From positions 62,001 to 126,000 of the forward strand of contig CALKVK010000032.1 of the NCBI GenBank assembly GCA_937996235.1: a DNA stretch of 64,000 bases. Reading direction: 5' to 3'. How positions within the stretch are numbered: the stretch's first letter is position 1; each line of letters begins with the position of its first letter. Positions 23,114 to 31,909 of the stretch are shown here, piece by piece. The stretch comes from an uncultured bacterium (GTDB taxonomy: Bacteria; Planctomycetota; JAJSAM01; JAJVHW01). The notes under the pieces are model-generated. The model was not told where the DNA came from. It saw only the letters and a list, made by a program, of their open reading frames with translations, and did not search any database. A program made the translations under genes and the position numbers.

Positions 23114-24292
23114 TCAGACGGGGATGCGCGCGACGCGGCGCCCGAGCCGCGTCGTGATCTCGTACGGGATCGTGCCGATCGTGCGCGCGACGTCCTCGAC
23201 GCCGATGCGCCGCCGCCCGTCGCTGCCGATCACCGTGACGGCGTCGCCGACGGCCACGCCCGGGATGTCGGTGACGTCCACCGTCGCGTAGTCCATCGAG
23301 ACCGCGCCGATCAGCGGCGCGCGCTCGCCGCGCACGAGCATGTGCCCGCGGTTCGAGAGCGCGTAGGGCAGGCCGTCGCTGTAGCCGATGGGCAGGACCG
23401 CCATGCGCGTCGGGCGGCGCGCGACGAACGTGCGGTTGTAGCCCACCGGCGAACCCGCGGGGATGTCCTTCAGGAACGCGACCTGCGTGCGCAGCGAGAG
23501 CACCGGCCGGATCGGCTGTTCGTCCGTCGGCAGGTTGCCGGGGTTCAGGCCGAACAGCGAGAGTCCGACGCGCACCATCGCGAAGTGCTCGGAGAGCGTG
23601 GAGAACACGGCCGCCGAGTTGCTCGCGTGCACGATCTCGGGACGCACGCCCTCCGCGCGCATCTCCTCGACGAGGCGCACGAACGTCGAGATCTGCTCCG
23701 ACGTGTGGAACGGCACCGGCGACGCCGCGCTGCCGTAGTGCGTGCACACGCCCTCGAGCACGAGGTGCGGATCGTTCGCGATCTGGCGTGCGAGGGCGAT
23801 CGCCACCTCGGGCCGCACGCCGAGCCGCCCCATGCCCGTGTCGATCTTCAGGTGCACGCGGGCGCGGCGCCCGAGCTCGTGCGCGACCTCGGAGAGCAGG
23901 CGCGCGCGGTCGTGCGAGTGGATGCACGTCGCGACGTCGTTCGCGACGATGCGCTCCATCTCGCCCGGCACGATCGCGCCGAGCACGAGCAGCGGCGCCG
24001 TGATCCCCGCGGCCCGCAGCTCCAGCGCCTCGCTGGAGTCGCCGACACCGATCATGCCGACGCCGAGGCTCTCGAGCTGCCGTGCGACGATCACCGCGCC
24101 GTGCCCGTACGCGTCGGCCTTCAGCACCGCCAGGACGCGCGTCTCCGCGGGCAGCCGGCCTGCGATGTGCGCGTAGTTGTGCGCGAGCGCGGCGAGGTCG
24201 ATCTCGGCCCAGACGCGCGCGCGCCGGTCGATGCGTGCGAGCGGTCCGTCGGGGCGGGCGGGGGCGGCGGCATCTCCGTCGAGCAGGGTCAC
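23114..24292 (-). CDS. alr: Alanine racemase
   Basis: 392 residues. PLP-dependent interconversion of L- and D-alanine for peptidoglycan. The PLP lysine is in VLKADAYGHG, VHLKIDTGMGRLG is the substrate/PLP contact motif, and VGYNRTF with LPIGYSDGLP carries the second-base Tyr region; GAVSMDYATVDVTD is also typical. Start GTG 24292 overlaps the tsaB stop by four bases. Last visible gene of the minus-strand operon that begins with bamD. Confidence 0.95.
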   Translation of the reverse strand: MTLLDGDAAAPARPDGPLARIDRRARVWAEIDLAALAHNYAHIAGRLPAETRVLAVLKADAYGHGAVIVARQLESLGVGMIGVGDSSEALELRAAGITAPLLVLGAIVPGEMERIVANDVATCIHSHDRARLLSEVAHELGRRARVHLKIDTGMGRLGVRPEVAIALARQIANDPHLVLEGVCTHYGSAASPVPFHTSEQISTFVRLVEEMRAEGVRPEIVHASNSAAVFSTLSEHFAMVRVGLSLFGLNPGNLPTDEQPIRPVLSLRTQVAFLKDIPAGSPVGYNRTFVARRPTRMAVLPIGYSDGLPYALSNRGHMLVRGERAPLIGAVSMDYATVDVTDIPGVAVGDAVTVIGSDGRRRIGVEDVARTIGTIPYEITTRLGRRVARIPV

Positions 24293-24999
24293 GGACGTCC
24301 TCCTTCGTCGAGGCGGCGCTCGGCCTCGGTGCGGCGCAGGTACAGCGGTTCCACGGCGTCGATCGCCTCGCGCTCGCCGCGCGCGCGGCGGGCGAGGGCG
24401 AGGCGCGCGATGTCGGCTGCTCCCGCGTTCTGCGGCCGCTCCGCGCGGCGCAGGTGCGCGAAGGCGTCGGCGTGCGCGCCGGGCCCGTCGCCGACGACGA
24501 GTGCGCCGGCCGGGATGCGTGCGGCCGCCTCGCCCGGGGGCAGCAGCTCCGGGCCGTCGGCGCGCTCCCAGCGCGGACCGTCGGGTCCCGTGCACGCGCG
24601 GTAGAGCGCGACGTAGACCGCGCGCACGCGCGCGTCGACGACGACCGCGAGCGTCGCGCCGCCCGCGGCGTCGTCGCCGGCCGCGGCCGCGAGCGCGTCG
24701 CAGCTCGGCACGCCGAGCAGCTCCGCACCGGCGGCGTATGCGATCGCGCGCGCGGCCGTCACGCCGACGCGCAGGCCGGTGTAGCTGCCGGGGCCGATGC
24801 CGACCGCGACCAGCTCGATCTCGCGCGCCGCGACGCCCGCGTCGCGCAGCGCCTCCTCGATGGCGGGGAAGAGGTCGACGCCGTGGCGCATGCCGTCGCC
24901 GATCGTGCGCGTCGCGAGCACCTGCGGCGCGTCGTCCGCGCCGCCGAGCACGGCGACGCTCCCCACGGGCCCGCTCGTGTCGAGGGCGAGGGCGATCAC
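24289..24999 (-). CDS. tsaB: tRNA threonylcarbamoyladenosine biosynthesis protein TsaB
   Basis: 236 residues. TsaB is the non-catalytic ASKHA-fold partner of TsaD in N6-threonylcarbamoyl-adenosine synthesis at position 37 of ANN-decoding tRNAs. The start IALALDTSGPVGSVAV and the signature GIGPGSYTGLRVGVTAARA (about residues 67-85) are diagnostic. GTG 24999 overlaps the glmM stop (GTGA), and its own stop overlaps alr in the same way, so it is tightly coupled in the operon. Confidence 0.92.
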   Translation of the reverse strand: MIALALDTSGPVGSVAVLGGADDAPQVLATRTIGDGMRHGVDLFPAIEEALRDAGVAAREIELVAVGIGPGSYTGLRVGVTAARAIAYAAGAELLGVPSCDALAAAAGDDAAGGATLAVVVDARVRAVYVALYRACTGPDGPRWERADGPELLPPGEAAARIPAGALVVGDGPGAHADAFAHLRRAERPQNAGAADIARLALARRARGEREAIDAVEPLYLRRTEAERRLDEGGRP

Positions 25000-26351
25000 G
25001 CGCACACCTCCTCGCGCAGCGCCGCGACGACCGGGTCGAGCGCCGCGCGCAGGTCGCGCGCACGCCGCGCCTCGACCATCACGCGCAGCTTGGGCTCCGT
25101 GCCGCTGTAGCGCACGACGACACGGCCCGCGCCGCCGAGACGCTCCTCGGCCGCCGCGATCGCGGCCGACGCGCGCGGCAGCGTCGCGAGCGCGGGCTTG
25201 CGTGCGACGACGAGCGACACGATCTCGAGCGGCCACGGCCGATAGCCGGACGCCAGCTCCGACGCGACGCTGCGCTCCTCCGCGAGCACGCGCAGGCACA
25301 GCAGCGCGGCGCGCAGCGCGTCGCCCGTGAGCAGCCCGCGGCGCGGCACGATGAGGTGCCCGGACGGCTCGCCGCCGAGGCCGTACCCGTGCGCCGCCAT
25401 CTCCGCCACGATGTTGCGGTCGCCGACGTCCGTGCGCACGAGGCGGATGCCGCGCGCGCCGAGGTGCGCCTCGAGCGCCGCGTTCGTCATCGACGTGCCG
25501 ACGACCGTCGCGTGCGGCAGGCGCCGCCGCGCGAGGAGCCGCGGCGCGAGCGCCGCGAGCACGGCGTCGCCGTCGAGCAGGCGCCCGCGCTCGTCCGCGA
25601 GCTGCAGGCGGTCGGCGTCGCCGTCGAACGCGATGCCGAGCTGGGCTCCCGCGCGGCGCACGGTGCGCCGCAGAGTCTCCGTGTGCAGCGCGCCGCAGTC
25701 CGCGTTGATGTTGCGTCCGTCGGGCGCGGCGTGGAGCGCGGTGACGCGCGCGCCGAGACGCCGCAGCACACGCGGCGCGAGCGCGCTCTGCGCGCCGTGC
25801 GCGCAGTCCACGACGACGTGCAGCCCGCGCAGCCGTGTGCCGCGGAACTCGGCGAGGAGCGCGCGCTCGTACGCGGCGGCGGCCGTGTGGGCCGCACGCG
25901 GCGCCGCGCACTCCTCGGGACGCACCGCCGCTTCGAGCTGCGCGTCGCGGTACGCGGCCTCGACGGCCGCCTCGCCGGCGTCGTCGAGCTTCGCGCCGTC
26001 CGGGCCGAGCAGCTTGACGCCGTTGTCGCGCCACGGGTTGTGCGAGGCCGAGACGACGACGCCGAGATCCGCCCGGCGCGTCCGCGTCAGGAGCGCCACC
26101 GCGGGCGTGGGCAGCACACCGGCGTCGTCCACGGCCACGCCGCCCGCGAGCAGCCCGCTCGTCAGAGCGGCCGCCGTGGCGGGGCCCGACGCGCGCGTGT
26201 CGCGGCCGAGCAGGGCACGGGCTCCCACGTCACGCCGCGCGCGCACGACGCGGGCGACGGCGAGACCGAGGCGCGCGAGCGCCGGCGGGGAGAGTGCACC
26301 GAGACCCGCGGGGCCGCGGATGCCGTCGGTGCCGAAGAGTCGTTCGGGCAT
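24996..26351 (-). CDS. glmM: Phosphoglucosamine mutase GlmM
   Basis: 451 residues, the standard length. It converts glucosamine-6-phosphate to glucosamine-1-phosphate for UDP-GlcNAc. Starts with FGTDGIRGPAG; the phosphoserine loop is VVSASHNPWRDNGVK, the metal site FDGDADRL, the sugar loop GGEPSGH and the C-terminal phosphate loop RYSGTEPKLRVM. It lies downstream of cdaA-ybbR, the arrangement known from c-di-AMP-producing Firmicutes, where CdaA, CdaR (YbbR) and GlmM form a complex. It also has its own possible promoter at 26395-26400. Confidence 0.95.
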   Translation of the reverse strand: MPERLFGTDGIRGPAGLGALSPPALARLGLAVARVVRARRDVGARALLGRDTRASGPATAAALTSGLLAGGVAVDDAGVLPTPAVALLTRTRRADLGVVVSASHNPWRDNGVKLLGPDGAKLDDAGEAAVEAAYRDAQLEAAVRPEECAAPRAAHTAAAAYERALLAEFRGTRLRGLHVVVDCAHGAQSALAPRVLRRLGARVTALHAAPDGRNINADCGALHTETLRRTVRRAGAQLGIAFDGDADRLQLADERGRLLDGDAVLAALAPRLLARRRLPHATVVGTSMTNAALEAHLGARGIRLVRTDVGDRNIVAEMAAHGYGLGGEPSGHLIVPRRGLLTGDALRAALLCLRVLAEERSVASELASGYRPWPLEIVSLVVARKPALATLPRASAAIAAAEERLGGAGRVVVRYSGTEPKLRVMVEARRARDLRAALDPVVAALREEVCA

Positions 26352-26394
26352 GGCGGACGCGGCGGGACTCCGACCGGTCCGTGAGGGGGACCGG

Positions 26395-26400
26395 ATGGTA
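26395..26400 (-). promoter_or_regulatory. Possible internal -10 box TACCAT before glmM
   Basis: TACCAT on the minus strand 43 bases before ATG 26351, inside the 108-base ybbR-glmM gap, the largest break in the operon. It could give glmM, tsaB and alr independent transcription. Confidence 0.35.
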
Positions 26401-26459
26401 GGCGCGCGCGGGCGCGGCGCCGCAGGTATCCCGGGGCGGCGCGCGTGCCGCGCCCCGCG

Positions 26460-27524
26460 TCAGCGCTCGACTTCGACCGCGAGCAGGATCTGGCGCGCCG
26501 GGCGCACGCCGACGGGCAGGTCGGCCACGTGCACCTGCAGGTTGAAGACGTCCTCGCCCGCGGGCACGTCGTCCTCGAGCACGAACGCGTGCAGGCGGCC
26601 CTCCGACGCGGCGGCGCGTGCGGCCTCGAGCGCCGCGGGCGTGCCCTCGACGTCGATGCGGAGCCGCGGCGGGCCGCCGTCCGGGTCGGGCTGGAACACG
26701 CCGCGCAGGCGCTGGTCCAGCTCGTTCGCGGGCGAGAAGCGCAGCCGTCGCCGCACCGTGCCGCTCGGGGGGGGCGAGCCGTAGATGCGCACGGGCAGCA
26801 CCAGCTCGCCCTCCTCGACGCGCCGCAGCTCGAGCTTCACCGTCAGCACGCTGCGGTCCGTGAACTCGAAGCGCCCGGCCTGCGACGGGTCCACGTCGAG
26901 CCGCACGTCCTCGGTGATCGACGGCGCGTCGCCGAGGCTGCCGGCGATCTGCTGCAGACGCTCCGGCGGCACGAACGTGCGCAGCGCCGTGATGTTGCGC
27001 AGCTCCGACTCGGGCGCGCGGATGCTCGCGACGTTGTCCCAGCGCAGGACCTTCACGCTGACGGTGCCCGCGGCGGACGTCGGCACCTGCGGCTGCTCGA
27101 CCGGCACGTTGCGCACCGCCATGCGGTGCAGCTTCACGCGCACCTTCGCGGGCCGCATGTCCGTCACGTAGACCGCGCCGTCGGCGGGCAGCCAGCGGAA
27201 CTCGAGCTCGTCGCGGCCGAAGTCGCGCGTGTCGTCGAGCTGGCCCTCGCGCAGGTACTCGGGCACGACGCGCGCGACGGCGTCGAGGTCGGTGCGCCCG
27301 GAGAGCGCGGCGACGTCGCCCTTCGGGCCCGAGACGGTGACGCTCACGGTGTCGATCGTCGCCGCCGCGCGCAGGTCGTCGCCCGCCTGCTCGACGCGCA
27401 CGCGCAGCGTGACGTCCGCCTCCTCCTCGAGGCCCGAGCGCACGCTGTACCAGATGGCCCACGCCATCACGAGCGCGAGCAGCTTCAGGCCGAGGTTGTC
27501 CACGAACACGCCGAGGAGCTTCAC
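26460..27524 (-). CDS. ybbR: YbbR/CdaR-type regulator of diadenylate cyclase
   Basis: 354 residues. One N-terminal membrane helix (NLGLKLLALVMAWAIWY, about residues 9-25) is followed by repeated extracytoplasmic YbbR-type beta domains with recurring V-V-G-P and V-x-I-x-V patterns. In Firmicutes CdaR binds CdaA and modulates c-di-AMP synthesis from outside the membrane. Start GTG 27524 overlaps the cdaA stop by four bases. Position directly after cdaA supports the assignment more than sequence identity can. Confidence 0.82.
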   Translation of the reverse strand: MKLLGVFVDNLGLKLLALVMAWAIWYSVRSGLEEEADVTLRVRVEQAGDDLRAAATIDTVSVTVSGPKGDVAALSGRTDLDAVARVVPEYLREGQLDDTRDFGRDELEFRWLPADGAVYVTDMRPAKVRVKLHRMAVRNVPVEQPQVPTSAAGTVSVKVLRWDNVASIRAPESELRNITALRTFVPPERLQQIAGSLGDAPSITEDVRLDVDPSQAGRFEFTDRSVLTVKLELRRVEEGELVLPVRIYGSPPPSGTVRRRLRFSPANELDQRLRGVFQPDPDGGPPRLRIDVEGTPAALEAARAAASEGRLHAFVLEDDVPAGEDVFNLQVHVADLPVGVRPARQILLAVEVER

Positions 27525-28396
27525 GCGACCGCCTCCGCGCGCGACCCGGCGTCCACGTCGTCGTCCGCGCGCTCGGCGGGCGGCGGCTCGCGCGGCGGCA
27601 CGTCGGTCTGCGCGGGCGAGAGCGCGCGCGGCGTGGCCAGCACCTCGCGCAGCACCTGCGCGAGCTCCGCGGGCTGTTCGACGGCGCGCAGCTCGCCGTC
27701 CACGGCGAGCGACACCTTGCCGGTCTCCTCGCTGACGATCACCACCACGGCGTCGGTCTCCTCGGAGAGGCCGATGCCCGCGCGGTGCCGCGTGCCGATG
27801 CGCGAGGTCAGGTCGCGGCGCTCGGCCAGGGGGAAGATGCAGCCGGCGGCGACGAGCCGGTCGCCGCGGATCACCGCGCCGCCGTCGTGCAGCGGGGCAC
27901 CGGGCCAGAAGATGCTCGCGAGCAGGTCGGAGCGCACCTCCGCGTCGACCGGCACGCCCGTGGCGACGATGTGGTGCAGCGCCGTGCGGCGCTCCACGGC
28001 GAACAGCGCCCCGTGGCGGTCGCGGGCGAGGTTCACGACGGCGCGCGTGAGGTCGTCGAGGGCGCCGGTCGGCCGCGCGCGGAAGCGCGCGAACAGGCGG
28101 TGCTCGCCGAGCGAGAGGAGGCCGCGCCGGAGCTCCGGCTGGAAGACGACGATGAGCGCGAAGACGAGCACGCTCAGGAGCTGCGACAGGATCGACTTCA
28201 GGACCGTCAGTTCGAACACCTCGAGCACGAATGCCGCGAGCACGATGCCGAGCGCGACCATCATCAGCGCGCCGCGCAGGATGCTCGCCGCGATGGTCCC
28301 GCGCACGAGCCGCAGCAGCCAGTAGATGACCAGGAAGATGGTCGCGAGCTGGACGGCGTCGGACCAGCCGGTCGGCAGCAGCTCGCGTGGGTCCAA
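27521..28396 (-). CDS. cdaA: Membrane diadenylate cyclase CdaA
   Basis: 291 residues. Three N-terminal membrane helices (within residues 15-85) precede the DAC domain. It makes c-di-AMP from two ATP. The catalytic DGA motif reads DGGA (171-174), one Gly more than the usual DGA, and RHR is at 203-205 in GTRHRAGIGLSE; VIVSEETGKVS is also conserved. A charged, Pro-rich tail of about 40 residues is extra. Start TTG 28396 is chosen because the first helix begins close behind it and AGGGAGAG precedes it; no ATG or GTG fits better. folP is 24 bases upstream, ybbR overlaps downstream. Confidence 0.9.
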   Translation of the reverse strand: MDPRELLPTGWSDAVQLATIFLVIYWLLRLVRGTIAASILRGALMMVALGIVLAAFVLEVFELTVLKSILSQLLSVLVFALIVVFQPELRRGLLSLGEHRLFARFRARPTGALDDLTRAVVNLARDRHGALFAVERRTALHHIVATGVPVDAEVRSDLLASIFWPGAPLHDGGAVIRGDRLVAAGCIFPLAERRDLTSRIGTRHRAGIGLSEETDAVVVIVSEETGKVSLAVDGELRAVEQPAELAQVLREVLATPRALSPAQTDVPPREPPPAERADDDVDAGSRAEAVA

Positions 28397-28420
28397 GGAC
28401 TCTCCCTGCGGCGGTGTGCG

Positions 28421-29353
28421 TCAGGCGCGTTCCGCGCGCGCGCCCATCCTCGCGGCGTGGCCGGGACCTGTCCATCCCTCCGAACGCCGCAGCGCGTCGG
28501 CGAGCCGCACCGCGTCGCCGCACGCGCGCACGTCGTGGACGCGCACGAGGTCCGCGCCGAGCCACGCCGCGAGCGCCGCCGCGGCCACGCTGGCGTCGCG
28601 GCGGACCGCGTCGGGGGCGCCCTCGCGGCCCTGCGTCGCCAGGGCGAGGAAGCTCTTCCGCGACGGTCCGACGAGCAGCGGCGCATCGAGCTCCGCGAAG
28701 CGCGGCGTCGCGGCGAGGAGCGCGGCGCTCTGCTCGGCCGTCTTCGCGAAGCCGAGCCCGGGGTCGGCGACGACGTGCGCCACGCCGGCGGCCCGCGCCG
28801 CGTCGAGCAGCGCGCGCAGCTCGCGCAGCACCTCGCCGACGACGTCGCCGTAGTCGCTGCGCCCGCGCATGTCGGCGGGGGTCCCGCGCATGTGCATCAC
28901 GATCGCGGGGACGCCGAGACTCGCGACGGTCGCGCGCATCGCGGGGTCGTGTGCGAGGCCCGAGACGTCGTTGACGAGCGACGCGCCCGCGTCGACCGCG
29001 GCGCGTGCGACGGCGGCGCTACGCGTGTCGATCGAGAGCGGCACGCCCGGCAGCGCGCGCGTCAGGTCGCGCACGAGCGGCAGCACGCGGCGGAGCTGCT
29101 CGTCCACGGGCACCTCGGCCGCGCCCGGCCGCGTGCTCTCGCCGCCGATGTCGAGCACGTCGGCGCCCTCGGCGGCGAGCTGCTCGGCGTGTGCGCGCGC
29201 GGCGGCGGCGCTGCGACCGCCGTCCGAGAACGAGTCGGGCGTGACGTTGACGATGCCGACGACGAGCGTGCGCTCGCCCGTGACGAGCGTCGCGCCGTGG
29301 GGCAGGGGCAGCTCGCGGCGCACGCGCCCCGCGGCCGCCCGCGGGTCCGTCAC
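28421..29353 (-). CDS. folP: Dihydropteroate synthase
   Basis: 310 residues. Condenses dihydropterin pyrophosphate with p-aminobenzoate in folate synthesis. All loops are visible: IVNVTPDSFSDGG, DIGGESTRPGA, SIDTRS, NDVSGL, DPGLGFAKT, GPSRKSF and VRVHDV. GTG 29353 overlaps the upstream stop. The folP-cdaA pair is known in several phyla; here the order folP-cdaA-ybbR-glmM links folate, c-di-AMP and wall-precursor genes. Confidence 0.95.
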   Translation of the reverse strand: MTDPRAAAGRVRRELPLPHGATLVTGERTLVVGIVNVTPDSFSDGGRSAAAARAHAEQLAAEGADVLDIGGESTRPGAAEVPVDEQLRRVLPLVRDLTRALPGVPLSIDTRSAAVARAAVDAGASLVNDVSGLAHDPAMRATVASLGVPAIVMHMRGTPADMRGRSDYGDVVGEVLRELRALLDAARAAGVAHVVADPGLGFAKTAEQSAALLAATPRFAELDAPLLVGPSRKSFLALATQGREGAPDAVRRDASVAAAALAAWLGADLVRVHDVRACGDAVRLADALRRSEGWTGPGHAARMGARAERA

Positions 29354-29847
29354 CAGGCCTCTTCGAGCTGCCGGACGATGCTCTCGGCGAGGGTGCGGAC
29401 GGCCTCCTCGCGGGCCGTGCGCACGCTCTCGCCCGCGACCGGCGCGTACGACTCGCGCTCCGTCACGCGCCGCTTCGCGACGAGGTCGCCGCCGCCGCGG
29501 CGGTCGTGCACGGTGACGTCGGCGCCGACGAACACGACGCTCTCGCGCGGCCGCTGCAGCGAGCGCTTCGAGAGCGCGTCCTCGTCGACCTCGACCAGCT
29601 CGCCCTCGAGCACGAGGTCGGGACCGTCGTCCTGCGGCACGACGCGCAGGTGCGTGCGCGCCTGCAGCTCCGCGACCACGGCGCGCGTGACCTCCCACTC
29701 GAGGTCGTGGCGGCGCGTGCGGTTCACGAACACGGGCACCGCGATCGTGCGGCTCGCCTCGGGGACGAGGGAGCGCGTCGTGTAGCCGCACGACGCGAGC
29801 GCGCCCGCGGCGAGCAGCAGCGCGAGGAGCCGGCGCGCGCGCGTCAC
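29350..29847 (-). CDS. LptE-like outer-membrane lipoprotein
   Basis: 165 residues. Lipoprotein signal with lipobox LASC (Cys near residue 20), then CGYTTRS followed by a compact alpha/beta domain with IAVPVFVNRT, VTRAVVAEL and a final AESIVRQLEEAW helix, the usual layout of the LptE family that plugs the LPS transporter LptD. Sequence in this family is weakly conserved, so the call rests on layout and on the adjacent bamD-like gene. GTG 29847 overlaps the bamD-like stop. Confidence 0.68.
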   Translation of the reverse strand: MTRARRLLALLLAAGALASCGYTTRSLVPEASRTIAVPVFVNRTRRHDLEWEVTRAVVAELQARTHLRVVPQDDGPDLVLEGELVEVDEDALSKRSLQRPRESVVFVGADVTVHDRRGGGDLVAKRRVTERESYAPVAGESVRTAREEAVRTLAESIVRQLEEAW

Positions 29848-30884
29848 GACTGCGACCCCTCGGGCGCGACCGCGCCCGCGTCCTCTTCGGCCGTGCGTCC
29901 GAGCCGGTCCGCCGCCTCCGCGGCCGAGGGCGTCCCCGGGTGGTCGCGCAGCAGGTTGCGCAGCTCGGCGCGGGCGGCCTCGGGCCGGCCGGTGCGGAGA
30001 TAGAAGTCCGCGGTCTCGAGCATCTTCCGCGCCAGGATCTCGTCGACCTCCGCCAGCTCCGTGCGCGCCGCGGCGAGCTGCTCCGCGTACTCGCGCTCGC
30101 GGGCCGCGTCGGCCGACACGATCTCGATGTACGAGAGGTAGTACGCCTTCGACTTCGCGAGCGTGTCGCCGTCGTAGCGGCTGCCGCGGTTGACGTCGCG
30201 GTAGGCGCGCGCGAGGTCGAGCCGCGCCTCGAGCACCCACTCGCTGCCGCCGTAGTTGTCGATGAGGTCGTGCAGGTGCGCGATCGCGCGCTCCGGCTTG
30301 TGCGTGCGTGCCTCGTGGTCGGCCGCGTAGAGCAGCGCGTCGTCGGCGAGGTCGCCGTTCGGGAAGGCCGAGACGAGGTAGTCGAGCATCTCGATGCCCT
30401 CGTCGGAGTACGAGAACAGCAGTCCGGTCTGCCCCTCCTCGACGAGGAAGCGGCCCATGTCGTAGAGCCTCCGCTGGATCAGCGGGGCGTGCGGCGACAG
30501 CGGGTGCACGGCGAGGAAGCGCTTGTAGAGCGCGAACGCGCCGTTGTACTTGCCGCGGCCGTAGCGCGCCTCCGCCGCGTAGAAGCGCGCGTCGGCGGCG
30601 AGCGGCGACTCCGGGTGGTCCTCCCAGACGCGGTCGAAGCCGTTCTCCGCGTCCTCCCAGCGCTCGGCGCGGAAGAGCTCGCGGGCCTTCTCGTAGGCCA
30701 CGTCCGGCGCGTCGTCCTTGGTGACGAGCAGCGGGTCGCGGTCCTTCAGCCCCGTCGTCTCCAGCAGGCCGCAGCCCGCGAGCGACGTGGCCGCGAGGCA
30801 GGCCGCTGCGAGCGTCGCGCGGCCGGCGCGCAGCGTGCGGCCCGCTCGGGCGCGGTGGGAACGGCTCGTCGCGTCGCGTCTCAT
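29844..30884 (-). CDS. bamD: BamD-like TPR lipoprotein
   Basis: 346 residues. Lipoprotein signal ending LAGC (Cys near residue 38, after a long basic n-region), then a run of TPR helices with ARELFRAERWEDAENGF, YYLSYIEI-type and ARAELRNLL segments, ending with a short acidic tail. BamD is the essential lipoprotein of the beta-barrel assembly machine; this one is longer than the 245-residue Escherichia protein. ATG 30884 has CCGGAGG upstream and TAACAT 24 bases before it. It is the first gene of the operon reaching alr. A generic TPR lipoprotein is the alternative. Confidence 0.7.
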   Translation of the reverse strand: MRRDATSRSHRARAGRTLRAGRATLAAACLAATSLAGCGLLETTGLKDRDPLLVTKDDAPDVAYEKARELFRAERWEDAENGFDRVWEDHPESPLAADARFYAAEARYGRGKYNGAFALYKRFLAVHPLSPHAPLIQRRLYDMGRFLVEEGQTGLLFSYSDEGIEMLDYLVSAFPNGDLADDALLYAADHEARTHKPERAIAHLHDLIDNYGGSEWVLEARLDLARAYRDVNRGSRYDGDTLAKSKAYYLSYIEIVSADAAREREYAEQLAAARTELAEVDEILARKMLETADFYLRTGRPEAARAELRNLLRDHPGTPSAAEAADRLGRTAEEDAGAVAPEGSQS

Positions 30885-30907
30885 GGGGCCCTCCGGAGGC
30901 GGGCGCG

Positions 30908-30913
30908 ATGTTA
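30908..30913 (-). promoter_or_regulatory. Putative -10 box TAACAT of the bamD-alr operon
   Basis: TAACAT on the minus strand predicts a start near 30902 and an 18-base leader containing the CCGGAGG ribosome-binding site. A perfect 6+6 palindrome CACGAGGCTCGTG (30926-30938) ends 13 bases upstream and could be an operator. Confidence 0.45.
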
Positions 30914-31059
30914 GCCCGGCCTTCTCACGAGGCTCGTGCACTTCGTGACGATGACTTCGGCGCAATCGAGGCTCGGCCTGCCCGCGGCGAGCACGGAGCG
31001 AGTCGTCGGCCGAGCCCAACGCAGCAGACCGCCGCCGGGGTGCGGCGCCGCAGGCGGCG

Positions 31060-31082
31060 CGCGGCGTGCCACGCACGCCGCG
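31060..31082 (-). terminator. Hairpin after recO
   Basis: Stem GCGGCGTGC/GCACGCCGC (31061-31069 with 31073-31081), extendable by flanking pairs, loop CAC, 35 bases past the recO stop. No T-run. Confidence 0.4.
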
Positions 31083-31116
31083 TGACCGGGTCCGTCGGTC
31101 GTTCCGGCGCGGCCGC

Positions 31117-31905
31117 TCACCCGCGCTCCGGCGCGGCCGCGTGCGCGGATCGGGGGGACAGCGCGGCGCGCGTCGGCAGGGCGCGGTCGAGCACGCCCGA
31201 CGTCCACGCCGCGAGTCCGAGCGCCAGCTCCTCGCGCAGCTCCGGGTCGGGCGGCAGGCGCAGCGCCCGCGCGAGCGGGCCCTCGCAGAGTGCGACCAGC
31301 GCGGCCACGGCGCGCCCGGAGATCTCCGGCGCGCCCGGGTCCTCCCCGCGGCAGCGGCTGCAGAGCAGCCCGCCGCGCCGCGCGGAGAGACGCGCGCGCA
31401 CGACGTTGCGCGCGGGGCGCTCGCAGCGCACGCAGCGCGTCAGCTCCGGGACGAACCCGGACGTGTGCAGGAGCAGCGCCTCGAAGCCGAACGCCACTCC
31501 CGCGGCCTCGACGTCGGCAGCGTGCTCGAGGAGCGCGAGCGCGCCGAGCGTCAGGTCGAACACGACCGGCAGCGGCTGCTCCTCGTGCACGAAGCCGAGC
31601 ACCAGGGCGCGCACGTGCTCCGCGGCGTGGAAGCGGGCGAGGCTGCGGCGCAGGCCGGGGAAGTTCGTCTCCACCCGGAAGCTCGCGAGCGTGCGCAGCC
31701 CGGCGCCCGGGCGTCGGGCGTAGATGCCGAGCGTGCCGAGGGCGAGGACGTCGAGGCCGCCCTGGAACGCCCCGTTCAGCCGCCGCGCGCCCTTCGCGAG
31801 ACCGTGCACGAGTCCCTGCTCGCGCGTGAAGGCGTGCACGACCTGGCTGTTCTCGCTGAACTCGAACGTGCGGAGGACGAGCGCGCGGAGGGGGGCCGCA
31901 GCCAC
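31117..31905 (-). CDS. recO: DNA repair protein RecO
   Basis: 262 residues, normal length. RecO anneals single strands and loads RecA with RecR. An OB-fold N-terminus (ALVLRTFEFSENSQVVHAFT, with LAKGARR) precedes a helical part and a four-Cys zinc motif (CVRCERP and CSRC, about residues 160-185). Start GTG 31905 is four bases after the stop of the STN-domain gene, so it is read from that transcript. Confidence 0.88.
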   Translation of the reverse strand: MAAAPLRALVLRTFEFSENSQVVHAFTREQGLVHGLAKGARRLNGAFQGGLDVLALGTLGIYARRPGAGLRTLASFRVETNFPGLRRSLARFHAAEHVRALVLGFVHEEQPLPVVFDLTLGALALLEHAADVEAAGVAFGFEALLLHTSGFVPELTRCVRCERPARNVVRARLSARRGGLLCSRCRGEDPGAPEISGRAVAALVALCEGPLARALRLPPDPELREELALGLAAWTSGVLDRALPTRAALSPRSAHAAAPERG

Positions 31906-31909
31906 GCGC

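Noticed and set aside
22057..23157. Alternative long frame on the plus strand over the SGNH hydrolase
   Set aside because: Arg/Ala-rich shadow; the frame starting at ATG 22115 carries signal anchor, GDSL block and Asp-x-x-His.
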